Positions 52,329 to 62,165 of a stretch of DNA of 64,000 nt are shown here, one piece after another. Numbering within the stretch: position 1 is the first letter of the stretch; each line of letters starts with the position of its first letter. The position numbers and the translations under genes are program-made. Origin of the DNA: Chloroflexus sp. Y-396-1 (GTDB lineage: Bacteria > Chloroflexota > Chloroflexia > Chloroflexales > Chloroflexaceae); NCBI RefSeq assembly GCF_000516515.1, contig NZ_KI911784.1, positions 3,634,633 through 3,698,632 of the forward strand. The letters run 5' to 3'. The notes under the pieces are model-generated. The model did no database searches. It was not told the DNA's origin and saw nothing but the letters and a program-made list of their open reading frames with translations.

Positions 52329-53501
52329 TTACCCTGTCGGTGGTGTTGGCTGCGTCACCTGTGCTGTTTCAAGCTGCTTGATCAGTTGATCGGTAATATA
52401 CAAAATCTGTTGGACGAACGGATGTTTTGGTTGTTCAAGGATCAGCGGTGTACCACGATTAACCGCAGTTACCACTGGTTGCCCACCGCTCATTACGTGA
52501 AAGTTAACCTTGCGCCGTAATACCCGCTCAATCTCGCTTATCCCTATACCTACTCCTGAATTAGCCCGGTTTAGGACGATGCTAATTGCACGCTGGTTAA
52601 TTCCCAGTTGACCGGCTAAACTTAGAAACATATTAGTGTTTTTCAGTGGACCTATTTCCGGGGTAATCACCAACAGGACATGATCGGCACGGTCAAAGAC
52701 TGATAGGGTGCGATCATCGTAGCTTGTCTGACAATCCACTACCACATAATCAGCGCTCACCGCCAATAAATCGAGAATACGGGTCATGTGATCGGCGTTG
52801 ACCAGTTCGGACTCTTCAGGGCGTGGCGGTGCCAGCAGCGCCTGTAATCCTGATGGATGGGCGAGCAATACCTGATTAATCATCTCGCGCTCGATTTCGT
52901 CGCTGGTGCGTACAACATCGACGATGCTGCGCGTCGGCGCAATATTGAGATGGACGGCCACATCGCCGAAGGTGAGATCGGCATCGACAATAATAACCCG
53001 ACGACGGGTACGCAGACGTAGTGCCAGTGCCAGCGACACAGCAATGGTCGTCTTACCGACACCACCTTTGGCGCCGAAAACGGTAATAATCTTACCGCGT
53101 GGTAATGGCGTAGCCGGGGCATCATTGGTGATCCGTGTCAGCAGGTTTTTCACCCGGTAAACTAACTCTTGTGGTTCAAAGGGTTTGGCCAGGTAATCGT
53201 TAGCACCCGCCTCAAATCCGGCAATCTTAGCGCTAATATCACCCTGAGCGGTCAGCATCAAAATAGGTAATGTTTTGGTGAGCGGGTGCTGTCTTACCCG
53301 CTTACACAGCGTATAGCCATCGATACCAGGGAGGAGCACATCACAAATCAGCGCGTCGGGAGGAGTCTTGTAAATCTGCTGTAGTGCCTCTTCCCCACTT
53401 GTTGCACGCCGTACTTCGTAGCCAGCGCTACGCAGCATTAATTCTAGCATCTCGGCAAGGGTATCGTCATCATCAACGATCAGGAGAGTTGGTGGTTTCA
53501 T
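52329..53501 (-). CDS. Receiver domain fused to a MinD/ParA-type ATPase (CpaE-like)
   Basis: A 390-residue fusion. The receiver (1-125) has LLIVDDDDTLAEM, phospho-acceptor Asp54 in ALICDVLLPGIDG and Lys106 in LAKPFEP. The ATPase (135-375) has the deviant Walker A GAKGGVGKTTIAVSLALAL and VVVDCQTSYDD as switch II/Walker B, with VLLVITPEIGPLKN. CpaE-type proteins place pilus or secretion machinery at poles, and ParA-type proteins position cargo on the nucleoid or membrane. Here phosphorylation by the upstream kinase cascade may steer such positioning. It is the last gene of the operon, starting directly after the Hpt-GGDEF gene's stop. Confidence 0.9.
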   Translation of the reverse strand: MKPPTLLIVDDDDTLAEMLELMLRSAGYEVRRATSGEEALQQIYKTPPDALICDVLLPGIDGYTLCKRVRQHPLTKTLPILMLTAQGDISAKIAGFEAGANDYLAKPFEPQELVYRVKNLLTRITNDAPATPLPRGKIITVFGAKGGVGKTTIAVSLALALRLRTRRRVIIVDADLTFGDVAVHLNIAPTRSIVDVVRTSDEIEREMINQVLLAHPSGLQALLAPPRPEESELVNADHMTRILDLLAVSADYVVVDCQTSYDDRTLSVFDRADHVLLVITPEIGPLKNTNMFLSLAGQLGINQRAISIVLNRANSGVGIGISEIERVLRRKVNFHVMSGGQPVVTAVNRGTPLILEQPKHPFVQQILYITDQLIKQLETAQVTQPTPPTG

Positions 53502-55673
53502 CTAATTGCTCCTCTCAGATGCAGCCAGTCTATCGAGCAAGGCCTGTAATGCGCCGGCAGCTAATGGAACGAGTAGGTAATCATCGGCGCCAAATGCCAC
53601 AGTTGTAGCAGCTCGTGGTTCTGCGGTAGCCGGTGCAATGGTTACAATGTGCGCATTGGTAAAATATTCGCGCAACTGTACTAGCTTCGCCGTGTGTGTC
53701 CCTTCGATCTGGGTCATATCGACCAGAATGAGGTTGGGGGGAATCGGTGACTCGTATTTCAACGCATGTTCAACATCGTTGATCATATCGTACATGAAGC
53801 CCTGTTCGCTGAGTGCCTGGCGTAACAGACGGCGTTGAATCCCGTTTGTACTGATAATCAGTGCTCGCCGGATCGTTTCGGTTTTGGTGGTTGCGGTATC
53901 TTTGGTGGTTGAAAGAACGAATGTTGGTAGATCGTCGCGATGCGCATCAACGGTCACACGATTACGTCCGTTGCGCTTGGCCTGATAGAGGGCAGCATCA
54001 GCGGCCTGCATCACCCCGATTTGACTCCGATGTTGGGGATATCCTGCGATCCCGGCACTGAAGGTTACACGAAACATCCCGTTTGGCCCGTAGTGTTGTA
54101 ACGCGGCAAAGCTGCTGCGCAGACTGTCGATTAGGGTTCGGGCCTCGATCAGCGACGTATTGGGTAGAGCGACCAGAAATTCTTCACCACCGTGGCGCCC
54201 GATCAAATCGCTCTGGCGCAAACGTTGTTGCAGAAGACGAGCGAAGCTGCGTAAGACTTGATCGCCAATCAGATGCCCATACGAGTCGTTGACCCGCTTG
54301 AAATGATCGATGTCGATGATAGCAATTGACAGTGGCTGTTGCAGACGTTCGGCGCGGGCAAACTCGCGAGCCAGCTCTTCCTCAACTGCCTGATGGTTAA
54401 GCAAACCGGTCAAACTATCGCGTAGCAGGAAGCGTTGGAGATAGCGGGCACGCACCGCACGCGCTGAAATAGCTGCAACCAGGTCTGGTGGAGAGATCGG
54501 CTTAGCGAGAAAATCGTCAGCACCGAGCGATAATGCTGCTTGTTGTTGGGTTCGATTCGTTTCGGCTGAAAGAAAGACAATGGGCATTCCGACGTAGCGG
54601 TCTTGTTGACGAATGATGCTGGCTAATTCTTTACCGCTACAGATCGGCATATACATATCAAGAATGAGAAGATCAGGCCGAAATATCTGTAAATAATCGA
54701 GGGTTTCACGGGGGTCGGTAATAGCCCGCGCATGGATGCCAGCTATTTCGAGATCGTGGACACAGCGGTTCCCGAAATCGGGATCATCATCAACGATGAG
54801 CACACGCAGGGGTATCGTTTCTTCGCTGCCGGTTAATCGATCTAAAGCGTTAATAAGCTGCCCGGCATCCACCGGTTTGGCAAAATAGGCGTGACCACCG
54901 CTGCGCACTGCGGCCAGCCGGGCAGCGAAATCGTCACGTTGTGAAATATAAATGACGGGAACAGGCGCTGTGCGTTCGCGCTGAAGCGTAGCAATTGCTT
55001 CGACACCGGCCAGATCACCTGATGGAAACACGATATCCATGATAATCGCTGCCGGGTTAATTGCCCGCACCAGTGTTGGCAGACCCTCAAGATCGGTTAT
55101 CAGATGGGTGTCGTAGTTGAAAAGCCGTAATTGTTCGGTGAGTGTGTTAGCGTACTCACGATCATCTTCAACCAGAATGATCGTGCGTGGGAGCTTATTG
55201 GTCTCACGCGGAATGGACTGCTCCAGCTCTGGTGTAACGGAGGCGACGGTCGGTGCATGTTTTGCCGCTGGTGCTGTCGGTGCTGAGGATGCGGTCACCG
55301 ATAGCTGGGAAGGGTCAGCAGGTGGTGTCTCAGTGGTGAGCGGTTGATCTTTATGCACCATCCTCTGCAACAGCGTGACATGGTGTGCCAGATGTTGACG
55401 GGTAACAATGTCTGGCAGGTGATCGTGCTCCAGCCAGGTTTGCAAGCCAAGATCAATCTCATGGGCAACCGCACCGAGATCGGCAAAGCCAAACATGGCA
55501 GCCGATCCGGCCAGCTTATGAACTAGTTGCCGGACTTCCAGCCCAACCGACTTGTCCCACTGGCTTTGTTCGAGGTGTTGCCAAGCACTAAGAATTGCCG
55601 CCACGCGCTCGGCAAGCTGTGCTGCGTAGCGTTGACGCAGCGCGGCAAACTGTTCTTTAGGATCGGGTTTCAT
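53502..55673 (-). CDS. Hpt - receiver - receiver - GGDEF - receiver-like signalling protein
   Basis: A 723-residue protein. An Hpt domain (1-110) has phospho-acceptor His52 in LVHKLAGSAAMFG. The first receiver (163-283) has Asp213, and the second (288-408) Asp339 in LLILDMYMP. The diguanylate cyclase domain (412-575) has GGEEF at 495-499 and an RxxD inhibitory site at 486-489, so it should make cyclic di-GMP with product feedback. A fourth, degenerate receiver-like domain ends the protein. ATG 55673 is chosen; a TTG at 55697 gives eight more residues. It overlaps the single-receiver gene ahead of it, so it likely takes phosphate from the hybrid kinase. Confidence 0.9.
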   Translation of the reverse strand: MKPDPKEQFAALRQRYAAQLAERVAAILSAWQHLEQSQWDKSVGLEVRQLVHKLAGSAAMFGFADLGAVAHEIDLGLQTWLEHDHLPDIVTRQHLAHHVTLLQRMVHKDQPLTTETPPADPSQLSVTASSAPTAPAAKHAPTVASVTPELEQSIPRETNKLPRTIILVEDDREYANTLTEQLRLFNYDTHLITDLEGLPTLVRAINPAAIIMDIVFPSGDLAGVEAIATLQRERTAPVPVIYISQRDDFAARLAAVRSGGHAYFAKPVDAGQLINALDRLTGSEETIPLRVLIVDDDPDFGNRCVHDLEIAGIHARAITDPRETLDYLQIFRPDLLILDMYMPICSGKELASIIRQQDRYVGMPIVFLSAETNRTQQQAALSLGADDFLAKPISPPDLVAAISARAVRARYLQRFLLRDSLTGLLNHQAVEEELAREFARAERLQQPLSIAIIDIDHFKRVNDSYGHLIGDQVLRSFARLLQQRLRQSDLIGRHGGEEFLVALPNTSLIEARTLIDSLRSSFAALQHYGPNGMFRVTFSAGIAGYPQHRSQIGVMQAADAALYQAKRNGRNRVTVDAHRDDLPTFVLSTTKDTATTKTETIRRALIISTNGIQRRLLRQALSEQGFMYDMINDVEHALKYESPIPPNLILVDMTQIEGTHTAKLVQLREYFTNAHIVTIAPATAEPRAATTVAFGADDYLLVPLAAGALQALLDRLAASERSN

Positions 55674-56052
55674 TGGCTTTAACCCAAATGTCTGCAACCT
55701 GTGCCGATAGAGTCATGGGATCAAAAGGTTTTGAGATAACGTCAGCCGCCCCCATTGCCAGGTACTGTTCAATCTCGTGACGCTGCACACGAGCGGTCAT
55801 GAAGACAACCGGCGTGTGGGTCAGAGATGGCTTCTTGCGTAATTCCATCAACGTGGTTGGCCCATCCATGCCCGGCATCATGACATCGAGCAGGATCAGG
55901 TCAGGCGCAAATTGTTCGGCGACGGCCAATGCTTCTTTGCCCGAGCTGCACATCTGAACGGTGTAGCCGCCTACCGCCTCCAGAGCCAGTTGGGCAACCA
56001 TCTGAATATCGGGATCATCCTCAACGAAGAGTATCTTCTGTAGAGACGTCAC
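55657..56052 (-). CDS. Stand-alone receiver protein (CheY-like)
   Basis: A 131-residue single receiver domain: ILFVEDDPDIQMVAQ, phospho-acceptor Asp in LILLDVMMPGMDGPTTL, FMTARV and the Lys in VISKPFDPM. It has no output domain, so it acts as a shuttle between the kinase and Hpt domain or binds a motor/pilus target. The start is GTG 56052, sharing GTGA with the kinase stop, and its 3' end overlaps the next gene by 17 bases. The tight packing points to translation coupling across the whole operon. Confidence 0.9.
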   Translation of the reverse strand: MTSLQKILFVEDDPDIQMVAQLALEAVGGYTVQMCSSGKEALAVAEQFAPDLILLDVMMPGMDGPTTLMELRKKPSLTHTPVVFMTARVQRHEIEQYLAMGAADVISKPFDPMTLSAQVADIWVKANETRS

Positions 56053-59000
56053 AATGATTCCTCCTTCATCGTTTTTGGTGTCTGATCGAGCAAGCGAGTT
56101 ACAGCCGTGAGCAGTTCAGTATTGGTGGTTCGTGATTTGACCAGAGTTACGGCAACGCGGCTGGCGATCGCTGGTTCTAGATCGCGGACTGAGAAGAGAA
56201 TGATGGGCAGCGGTGGTTGCTGTTGCTCAATCAGGGGTATGAGTTCAATCCCGTTGCCATCCGGTAAATACTGATCGAGAATCACTAGATCAAACGACTG
56301 TTCTTTCAACAATGTTTGTGCTTCGCTGATCGTCGAGGCCGTCGTTACATCAGCGATCTCATCGAGCAAGAGACCAATGATTACCGCTACATCGCCATCA
56401 TCTTCCACATGCAGAATATGTGGTCGGGTAGCTTTAGTGCGTTGTGCTGCCCGCTGTAAGGCGGTCAGTAGGCGTTGTTGATCGATTGGTTTTGGTAGCC
56501 AGTCTACCACATCTACATGAGCGCCGTTTAGCATTTGTTCTTCACCGGCACGTGCCGATACCACAACAATTGGTAGATGACGAGTGTGTGGTTGTTGGCG
56601 AATCTCGTGGATGAATGCTCTGCTGTCTTCGTTGGGCCAGATCAGGTCGAGCGTTAGTGCGCGGTACTCGTGCTGGTTGAGGAGATTGCGTGCTTCGGCA
56701 AGCGAATAGGCGACATCGGTTGCATAGCCAGCCTGCTGCAAGATCAGCGAGAGCAGAGCGGCAATGTCGGGATCATCCTCGCAGATCAGGATGCGTGGCG
56801 CATTAGATTGGGCTGGTGGGAGTGATATGGGAGCGGTGTTGGGACGATATTCGGCCAGATCGACATAAAACGTTGTCCCCACACCGGTTGCGGTTACGAA
56901 GCCAATCTGACCACCATGACGCTCAACAATCGCCCGACTGATGCTTAACCCTAGACCGGTACCACCCTGCTGGCGAGTGTTTGACGAGTCGGCCTGAGCA
57001 AACTTCTGGAAGATACGACTACGGAATTCGACCGGGATGCCCGGCCCGTGGTCGGTAACGGTAACGCGCAGTCGGCCATGTGGTTCACGACCAAGGGCAA
57101 TTTCTACCTTGCCACCGGGCGGCGAGAATTTAATAGCGTTGGAGATAAGGTTAGTGAAGACCTGGGTGATACGGTCGGGATCGGCATAGACCTGAACACC
57201 GGGTAGGGTCGCAGTTAACTCAAGGGTTACATCATATTGCTGAGCAAAACCGCGGTTGGCTTCAATAGTTTGCCTGACCAACTCGTCAAGTACAATGGGT
57301 TGGAACTTGAAGACCATTTTGCCCGACTCAATCTTCTCGATATCGAGAATATCGTTGATCAGGCGTATTAGCCGCTCACTATTTTTTAGGGCAATATCGA
57401 TCATCGACGCTGCCCGTGGTGGTAATTCGCCGACAACGCCACCGGCCAGCAAGCCGAGGGATCCTCGGATCGAAGTGAGCGGCGTGCGCAGTTCATGTGA
57501 AACCACAGCGACAAACTCATTCTTCATTCGTTCGATAGCCCGCCGTTCGGTGACATCGCGGAAGAACCAGACGCGGCCGTAATAGTCGCCTTCGGCGCTG
57601 ATGACCGGTGCACTGTAGCGTTCAAAGGTGCGACCGTCTTTCAATTCAATTTCAGCTTTGCTCGTCAGTTGGGGATTCGCGTAGAGTTCTTCGATCTCGT
57701 TCCGCACTCGTTCTGGCTCACAAACTTGGGCCAACATTTTCTCCATACTCACTGCGCACGTTGTTGCATGCACCGGCAGCTCAGTAAGATGCCACATTTC
57801 CAGAAAACGCCGATTGGCGTATAGCCAGCGTCGGTCAGGTGAAACCACCAGAACGCCGTCGGGTGAGGCTTCAGTCTGACATTCGAGCAGGGTCTTCTGG
57901 AAACGGAGCTCACGCTCGGCATTGCGACGGGCGGTAATGTCGTGGAAGCTGGCTACTGCGGCGTATACCTGACCATGCTCATCACAGAGTGGCTGTGAAT
58001 TGATCGATATCCAGGTCAGTTCCCCTGTTGGCTTGTAAATGCCCATAATGACATCTTGCTGTGGCCGTCCGGTGGTGAGTGAAACCATAATTGGGTGTTC
58101 TTCACCGGGGAAGGGGCTGCCATCTTCACGGATTGCCTGCCACCTCGGATCGAAGCTGGTACGACCGATCAACTGATCATAGCTCAGACCAAGAATGCGT
58201 TCAGCACTGGCATTGCAGGTCTCGATAACACCTGATTTATTCATCACCACGATACCCTCGCTCATCGCAGTGATGACTGAACGATAGCGCGTTTCACTGG
58301 CGCGTAACTGTTCTTCGCTCTTCTTGCGGGCAGTGATGTCGAAACGCACGGCCAGATAGCGCTCAGGTTGACCGTCCTCGCCGATGAACGGGACGATCGT
58401 TGTATCGACCCAAAAGAGATGACCATCTTTAGCCCGGTTGCAGATTTCATTTCGCCAAATCCGACCGGCTTTGATCGTTTGCCAGAGATCGGCAAAAAAC
58501 TCTGGCGGGTGAACCCCCGATTTGAAAATGCGATGATCCTTGCCGATCAACTCATCGGCCCTGTAACCGGTGATCGTACAAAAGCGTTCATTTACTTCCA
58601 GAATACGTCCTTCAGGATCAGCGATGGAGAGAATTGTCGATTGATCAAGCGCATTCATGACATCACGGCTCTCCTTGAGAGCGGCGCGCAGCATTCGCTC
58701 CATCTCTTTCTGATAAGTAATGTCGGATTCGATAGCAATAAAACGAATGAGGTTATGCTGGTCGTCGTAGACGGGCGAAATAGTAATATCTAGCCAGTAT
58801 GGTCGCCCGTCTTTGGTATAGTTGACAATTTCAGTCTTAATCGACTCGCCATGGCGAATAGCCTCGCTCATCATCGCTACCGTCTCTGGATCGGTCTCGG
58901 CGCCTTGTAAAAAGTCACCAGGCTTGCGACCAACGACTTCATCTAGGGTATAGCCGGAGATACGGGTAAAGCCTTCATTGACCCACTCGATGTACCCTTC

Positions 59001-59675
59001 GCGATCGGTGATAATGACTGCGTTATCAGTAAAACGGGCGACCAGCGAAAGCATCTGCAACTGTTCGGCTTCACGGCGGGCACGGTGGGTAAAAGGTCGT
59101 AAGACGAACACGCCGCTGCCTATTACCAACAGCATAATGACTGTCAGGATACCGGACTGAATCAATGCAATTTGATCGCGCAGGCGCCGGCTTTCGGTTA
59201 GCAGCAGGTTACCGATAGCATTCAGATCACTCTGCAAGGCGGTAAGATTCGTTTGCATCGCACGCAGATCGAGATTATCGCGGTTGAGCTGCTGGGGCGG
59301 TGTTTCGATGAATTGGGTGACATACTGCAAAAATCGCTCGAGGGTAGGGGTGATCTGCTTAATAGCGGGGGATGACGCAGTTGCAAGCATCTGCTGGTGG
59401 GATCGTTGGATGTTGCTATGCAGCGTTTGCAACTCGGCGCGTAACGCGGCAGCCCGTTGTGTATCGGCAAAGAGCACCAATTCATTTGCGATCAGCACCA
59501 CTTGCTGGACCCGAATTTGTTGTTGGTGAGTCACTTCGAGGAGTGCGTCATTTTGGGTCAGGCGGGCTGAATACGTTACCAGTAAACCGTACCCACCGAT
59601 CACTAAGACTGAAATCAGCACAAAACTAACAATGTAGGTGAGCGTCAAGCGCTGAACTGGTGAAGTCATCTGCAT
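56049..59675 (-). CDS. Hybrid sensor histidine kinase with four PAS domains and two receivers
   Basis: A 1208-residue membrane kinase. TM1 (12-33) and TM2 (173-192) flank a helical extracytoplasmic sensor of about 140 residues. Four PAS domains follow (about 205-330, 335-460, 465-590 and 595-715), then HisKA with NEFVAVVSHELRTPLTS, HATPase (ISNAIKFSPPGG, VTDHGPGIP, GTGLGLSISRAI) and two C-terminal receivers (about 975-1085 and 1090-1200). The second receiver keeps Asp in LVILDQYLPDG but has KSRTT at the Lys. Residual PAS diversity suggests redox, light or small-molecule input. ATG 59675 has AAAAGG upstream. It heads the large operon that runs to 52329. Confidence 0.93.
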   Translation of the reverse strand: MQMTSPVQRLTLTYIVSFVLISVLVIGGYGLLVTYSARLTQNDALLEVTHQQQIRVQQVVLIANELVLFADTQRAAALRAELQTLHSNIQRSHQQMLATASSPAIKQITPTLERFLQYVTQFIETPPQQLNRDNLDLRAMQTNLTALQSDLNAIGNLLLTESRRLRDQIALIQSGILTVIMLLVIGSGVFVLRPFTHRARREAEQLQMLSLVARFTDNAVIITDREGYIEWVNEGFTRISGYTLDEVVGRKPGDFLQGAETDPETVAMMSEAIRHGESIKTEIVNYTKDGRPYWLDITISPVYDDQHNLIRFIAIESDITYQKEMERMLRAALKESRDVMNALDQSTILSIADPEGRILEVNERFCTITGYRADELIGKDHRIFKSGVHPPEFFADLWQTIKAGRIWRNEICNRAKDGHLFWVDTTIVPFIGEDGQPERYLAVRFDITARKKSEEQLRASETRYRSVITAMSEGIVVMNKSGVIETCNASAERILGLSYDQLIGRTSFDPRWQAIREDGSPFPGEEHPIMVSLTTGRPQQDVIMGIYKPTGELTWISINSQPLCDEHGQVYAAVASFHDITARRNAERELRFQKTLLECQTEASPDGVLVVSPDRRWLYANRRFLEMWHLTELPVHATTCAVSMEKMLAQVCEPERVRNEIEELYANPQLTSKAEIELKDGRTFERYSAPVISAEGDYYGRVWFFRDVTERRAIERMKNEFVAVVSHELRTPLTSIRGSLGLLAGGVVGELPPRAASMIDIALKNSERLIRLINDILDIEKIESGKMVFKFQPIVLDELVRQTIEANRGFAQQYDVTLELTATLPGVQVYADPDRITQVFTNLISNAIKFSPPGGKVEIALGREPHGRLRVTVTDHGPGIPVEFRSRIFQKFAQADSSNTRQQGGTGLGLSISRAIVERHGGQIGFVTATGVGTTFYVDLAEYRPNTAPISLPPAQSNAPRILICEDDPDIAALLSLILQQAGYATDVAYSLAEARNLLNQHEYRALTLDLIWPNEDSRAFIHEIRQQPHTRHLPIVVVSARAGEEQMLNGAHVDVVDWLPKPIDQQRLLTALQRAAQRTKATRPHILHVEDDGDVAVIIGLLLDEIADVTTASTISEAQTLLKEQSFDLVILDQYLPDGNGIELIPLIEQQQPPLPIILFSVRDLEPAIASRVAVTLVKSRTTNTELLTAVTRLLDQTPKTMKEESL

Positions 59676-59739
59676 AATGGTGCCTTTTCATTTGAGGAGT
59701 AACGGGCATGGCAAATCAGAATGTTGGCTGGCCGAGGCT

Positions 59740-59850
59740 TCATGGGCTATGAAGCAATGGTCTCTCTTTGAATCTCTGGTGCGCAAGGATTTTGGCAATC
59801 GTAATGGGTAGGTTGATCTCATCGGGCGGTAGATGTAGGTTGGTTGTCAT
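59740..59850 (-). CDS. Small open frame, 36 residues, with a strong ribosome binding site
   Basis: The frame reads MTTNLHLPPDEINLPITIAK and continues to a stop after 36 codons; AAGGAGACGGGCT precedes the ATG at ideal spacing. It lies 64 bases ahead of the hybrid kinase in the same direction. The function is unknown. It could be a small protein, a leader peptide or the remnant of a larger gene. Confidence 0.4.
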   Translation of the reverse strand: MTTNLHLPPDEINLPITIAKILAHQRFKERPLLHSP

Positions 59851-60536
59851 AGCCCGTCTCCTTAATTTGATGGTGATGTTCATTATACGCCATTGGTATT
59901 TCCATAGCATTTCGGTTGCCGAATAAAGCCGATTTGACAGCAACCTAGAGTTGCCTTCAAGTGTATGAACGGTTATAACCGCTGTTGCTTGAGCATGGGT
60001 TTGAAGGATGCCTCTGGCAGGTAGGGATGGGAGGGTTCTATACCAGCCCTCACCATTCCCTGGCTCTCTTCTGTTTCCATTCGGGAAGAGGAAGAGGGAT
60101 GGCTCTCTGGCGCATCTCATTCCTCTGCCAGGGAGAACCTGATCCTAATAAAAATGCTAACCAGCATAAGCGGCGAGAGCACGGACGGCCTGATCGCAGG
60201 CCACCATTGGCACAGGAAGCTGACACTGCTGCGTTCGTTTCTCTTGTCTCTTCCCTTTTTCTTTACTGCTGCTAGGTGTGATGAAAACGTTACAAAGACA
60301 CCTGCCCTACCCTTCTGGAGTGTCTTTTGTGGCTTGCAATGTCTGGTATGATAAGGGTGGATTTCTCTTATATCGTGTATCACCTGAGAACAGTTTCGCA
60401 CGTCTGGCAGCAGAGTTTTTTCTGCTCTTGTCAACTGCAAATATATCTGAATCCTACGACAAATCACAGCAAATGCCGAATGAGATGATTTCAGACAGAA
60501 CTCGCTGTGAATCTGTATACTTCAAGGAACAAATCC
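59851..60536. other. Divergent intergenic region without a supported gene
   Basis: It contains C/T-rich repeat debris, with a GGCAGGTAGGG..CCTCTGCCAGG long-range inverted pair (about 60018-60132), and upstream DNA for both the kinase operon and the polyphosphate kinase gene. None of the open frames has a ribosome binding site or known motif. Confidence 0.45.
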
Positions 60537-62162
60537 ATGCTTGACCGTTGCATTACCGATGTGAAGTTGAGAAAAGCCGATTACGACCAATTAGCTCCGG
60601 AGTTGCAGGCACGCCTCTTCGACCTCGAACAGATGCTTCTGGAAGCGCGTATCCCGACGATCTTCGTGTTTGAAGGGTGGGCCGGAACCGCAAAAGCTCG
60701 CACGATTGCGACCCTTACCCGTCGGCTTGATCCACGGGGGTTTCGTGTACATTCAATTACGCCGCCACGAACGTATGAGCAACAATATCCATGGTTGTAC
60801 CGTTTCTGGTTGAAGATTCCCAGTTACGGGCAGATGAGTTTCTTTGACCGTTCGTGGTATCGTGAGTTACTGGCTGCCTACACCGGTGGTGGTGATCGCG
60901 ATCAGTGGCGTACCCGTTGTGAGGATGCGGTCATCTTTGAGCGTCAACTGGCCGATGATGGCGCATTTATTCTCAAGTTTTGGTTGCATATCACGAAAAA
61001 ACAACAGGCACGCCGTTTCGCAAAGTTGCTTGCCGATCCACTCAATGCCTGGCGGGTAACTGAGGAAGATCGGTGGCAGCATCGCCACTATAAACAGGTC
61101 TATTTGGCCGTCGAAGAGATGCTCTCGCGCACTGATACCGCCTTTGCGCCATGGCATGTTGTTCCGGCTGCTGATAAACGGTACGCTCGCCTTACCGTAT
61201 TGCAGATCATTGTTGGGGCGCTGGAGAGCCGGTTGGGGATCACGGCTATTGATCGCGGGGCCAGCCTTGATGACAGTGGATCGGCCTTGCGGCGCTCTTA
61301 CGTTGATCTTCGGATGCCGGTACAGCCGACTGTAGCGGAGATGCGAGTTGAGCGCACCACATTCCTTCCCCAGCGCGGTGAATCAAAGCCAGTACCAATT
61401 GTAACGCCGTCGGTTGCCCCTCTATTACGTGCAGCAAGCCCATTACAGCGGGTTGATCTGAGTTTACGGCTGGATGAGGGAACCTATCATCGCGAATTGA
61501 AGCGGTTGCAGGCCAAACTTTATCTACTCGGTTTGCAGGTGTACCATCAAAAGCGACCGGTTGTATTTGTGTTTGAAGGATGGGATGCTGCCGGGAAAGG
61601 TGGCGCTATTCAGCGCCTGACAGCCGAACTCGATCCACGAGCGTATACCGTGCATGCCATCGCTGCTCCTTCTGGCGATGATAAGGCTCGCCACTACCTC
61701 TACCGCTTTTGGCGTCGCCTGCCACCCCGTGGTCAGTTTGCCATTTTTGACCGTTCGTGGTATGGGCGGGTCCTGGTTGAGCGGGTTGAGGGTTTTGCCC
61801 GGCCTGACGAGTGGCGGCGGGCGTATGCCGAAATTAACCAGTTTGAGCGCCAGTTGGTTGATTTCGGTTCGATTATTGCCAAGTTTTGGTTGCACATCAG
61901 TCCTGAAGAGCAGTTACGGCGTTTTGAGGCGCGGCAACACGTACCCTACAAAGCCTGGAAATTGACCGACGAGGACTGGCGTAACCGTGAGAGGTGGCCG
62001 GCTTATCTCGAAGCAGCCGATGAGATGCTGTTGCGTACCAGTACACCATATGCGCCGTGGACCATTGTTGAGGCGGAAGATAAGAAATATGCACGGATTA
62101 AGGTGTTGCGTACTGCGGTCGAGGTGCTTGAAGCTGAATTGGGTCTGGTGAAGTTAGCGTAG
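60537..62162 (+). CDS. pap: Two-domain PPK2 family polyphosphate kinase (polyphosphate:AMP phosphotransferase type)
   Basis: A 541-residue protein with two PPK2 domains in tandem (about 1-250 and 290-535), the class II layout whose studied members make ADP from AMP and polyphosphate. The C-terminal P-loop FEGWDAAGKGGAIQRL is canonical, with a lid at LYRFWRRLPPRGQFAIFDRSWYGRVLVERVEG. The N-terminal domain has FEGWAGTAKARTIATL, which lacks the Asp and the GKG of the active form, so only the second domain is likely catalytic. ATG 60537 follows AAGGAA. It is four bases upstream of the next gene. It may help store and use phosphate energy in phototrophic growth. Confidence 0.9.
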   Translation: MLDRCITDVKLRKADYDQLAPELQARLFDLEQMLLEARIPTIFVFEGWAGTAKARTIATLTRRLDPRGFRVHSITPPRTYEQQYPWLYRFWLKIPSYGQMSFFDRSWYRELLAAYTGGGDRDQWRTRCEDAVIFERQLADDGAFILKFWLHITKKQQARRFAKLLADPLNAWRVTEEDRWQHRHYKQVYLAVEEMLSRTDTAFAPWHVVPAADKRYARLTVLQIIVGALESRLGITAIDRGASLDDSGSALRRSYVDLRMPVQPTVAEMRVERTTFLPQRGESKPVPIVTPSVAPLLRAASPLQRVDLSLRLDEGTYHRELKRLQAKLYLLGLQVYHQKRPVVFVFEGWDAAGKGGAIQRLTAELDPRAYTVHAIAAPSGDDKARHYLYRFWRRLPPRGQFAIFDRSWYGRVLVERVEGFARPDEWRRAYAEINQFERQLVDFGSIIAKFWLHISPEEQLRRFEARQHVPYKAWKLTDEDWRNRERWPAYLEAADEMLLRTSTPYAPWTIVEAEDKKYARIKVLRTAVEVLEAELGLVKLA

Positions 62163-62165
62163 GGG

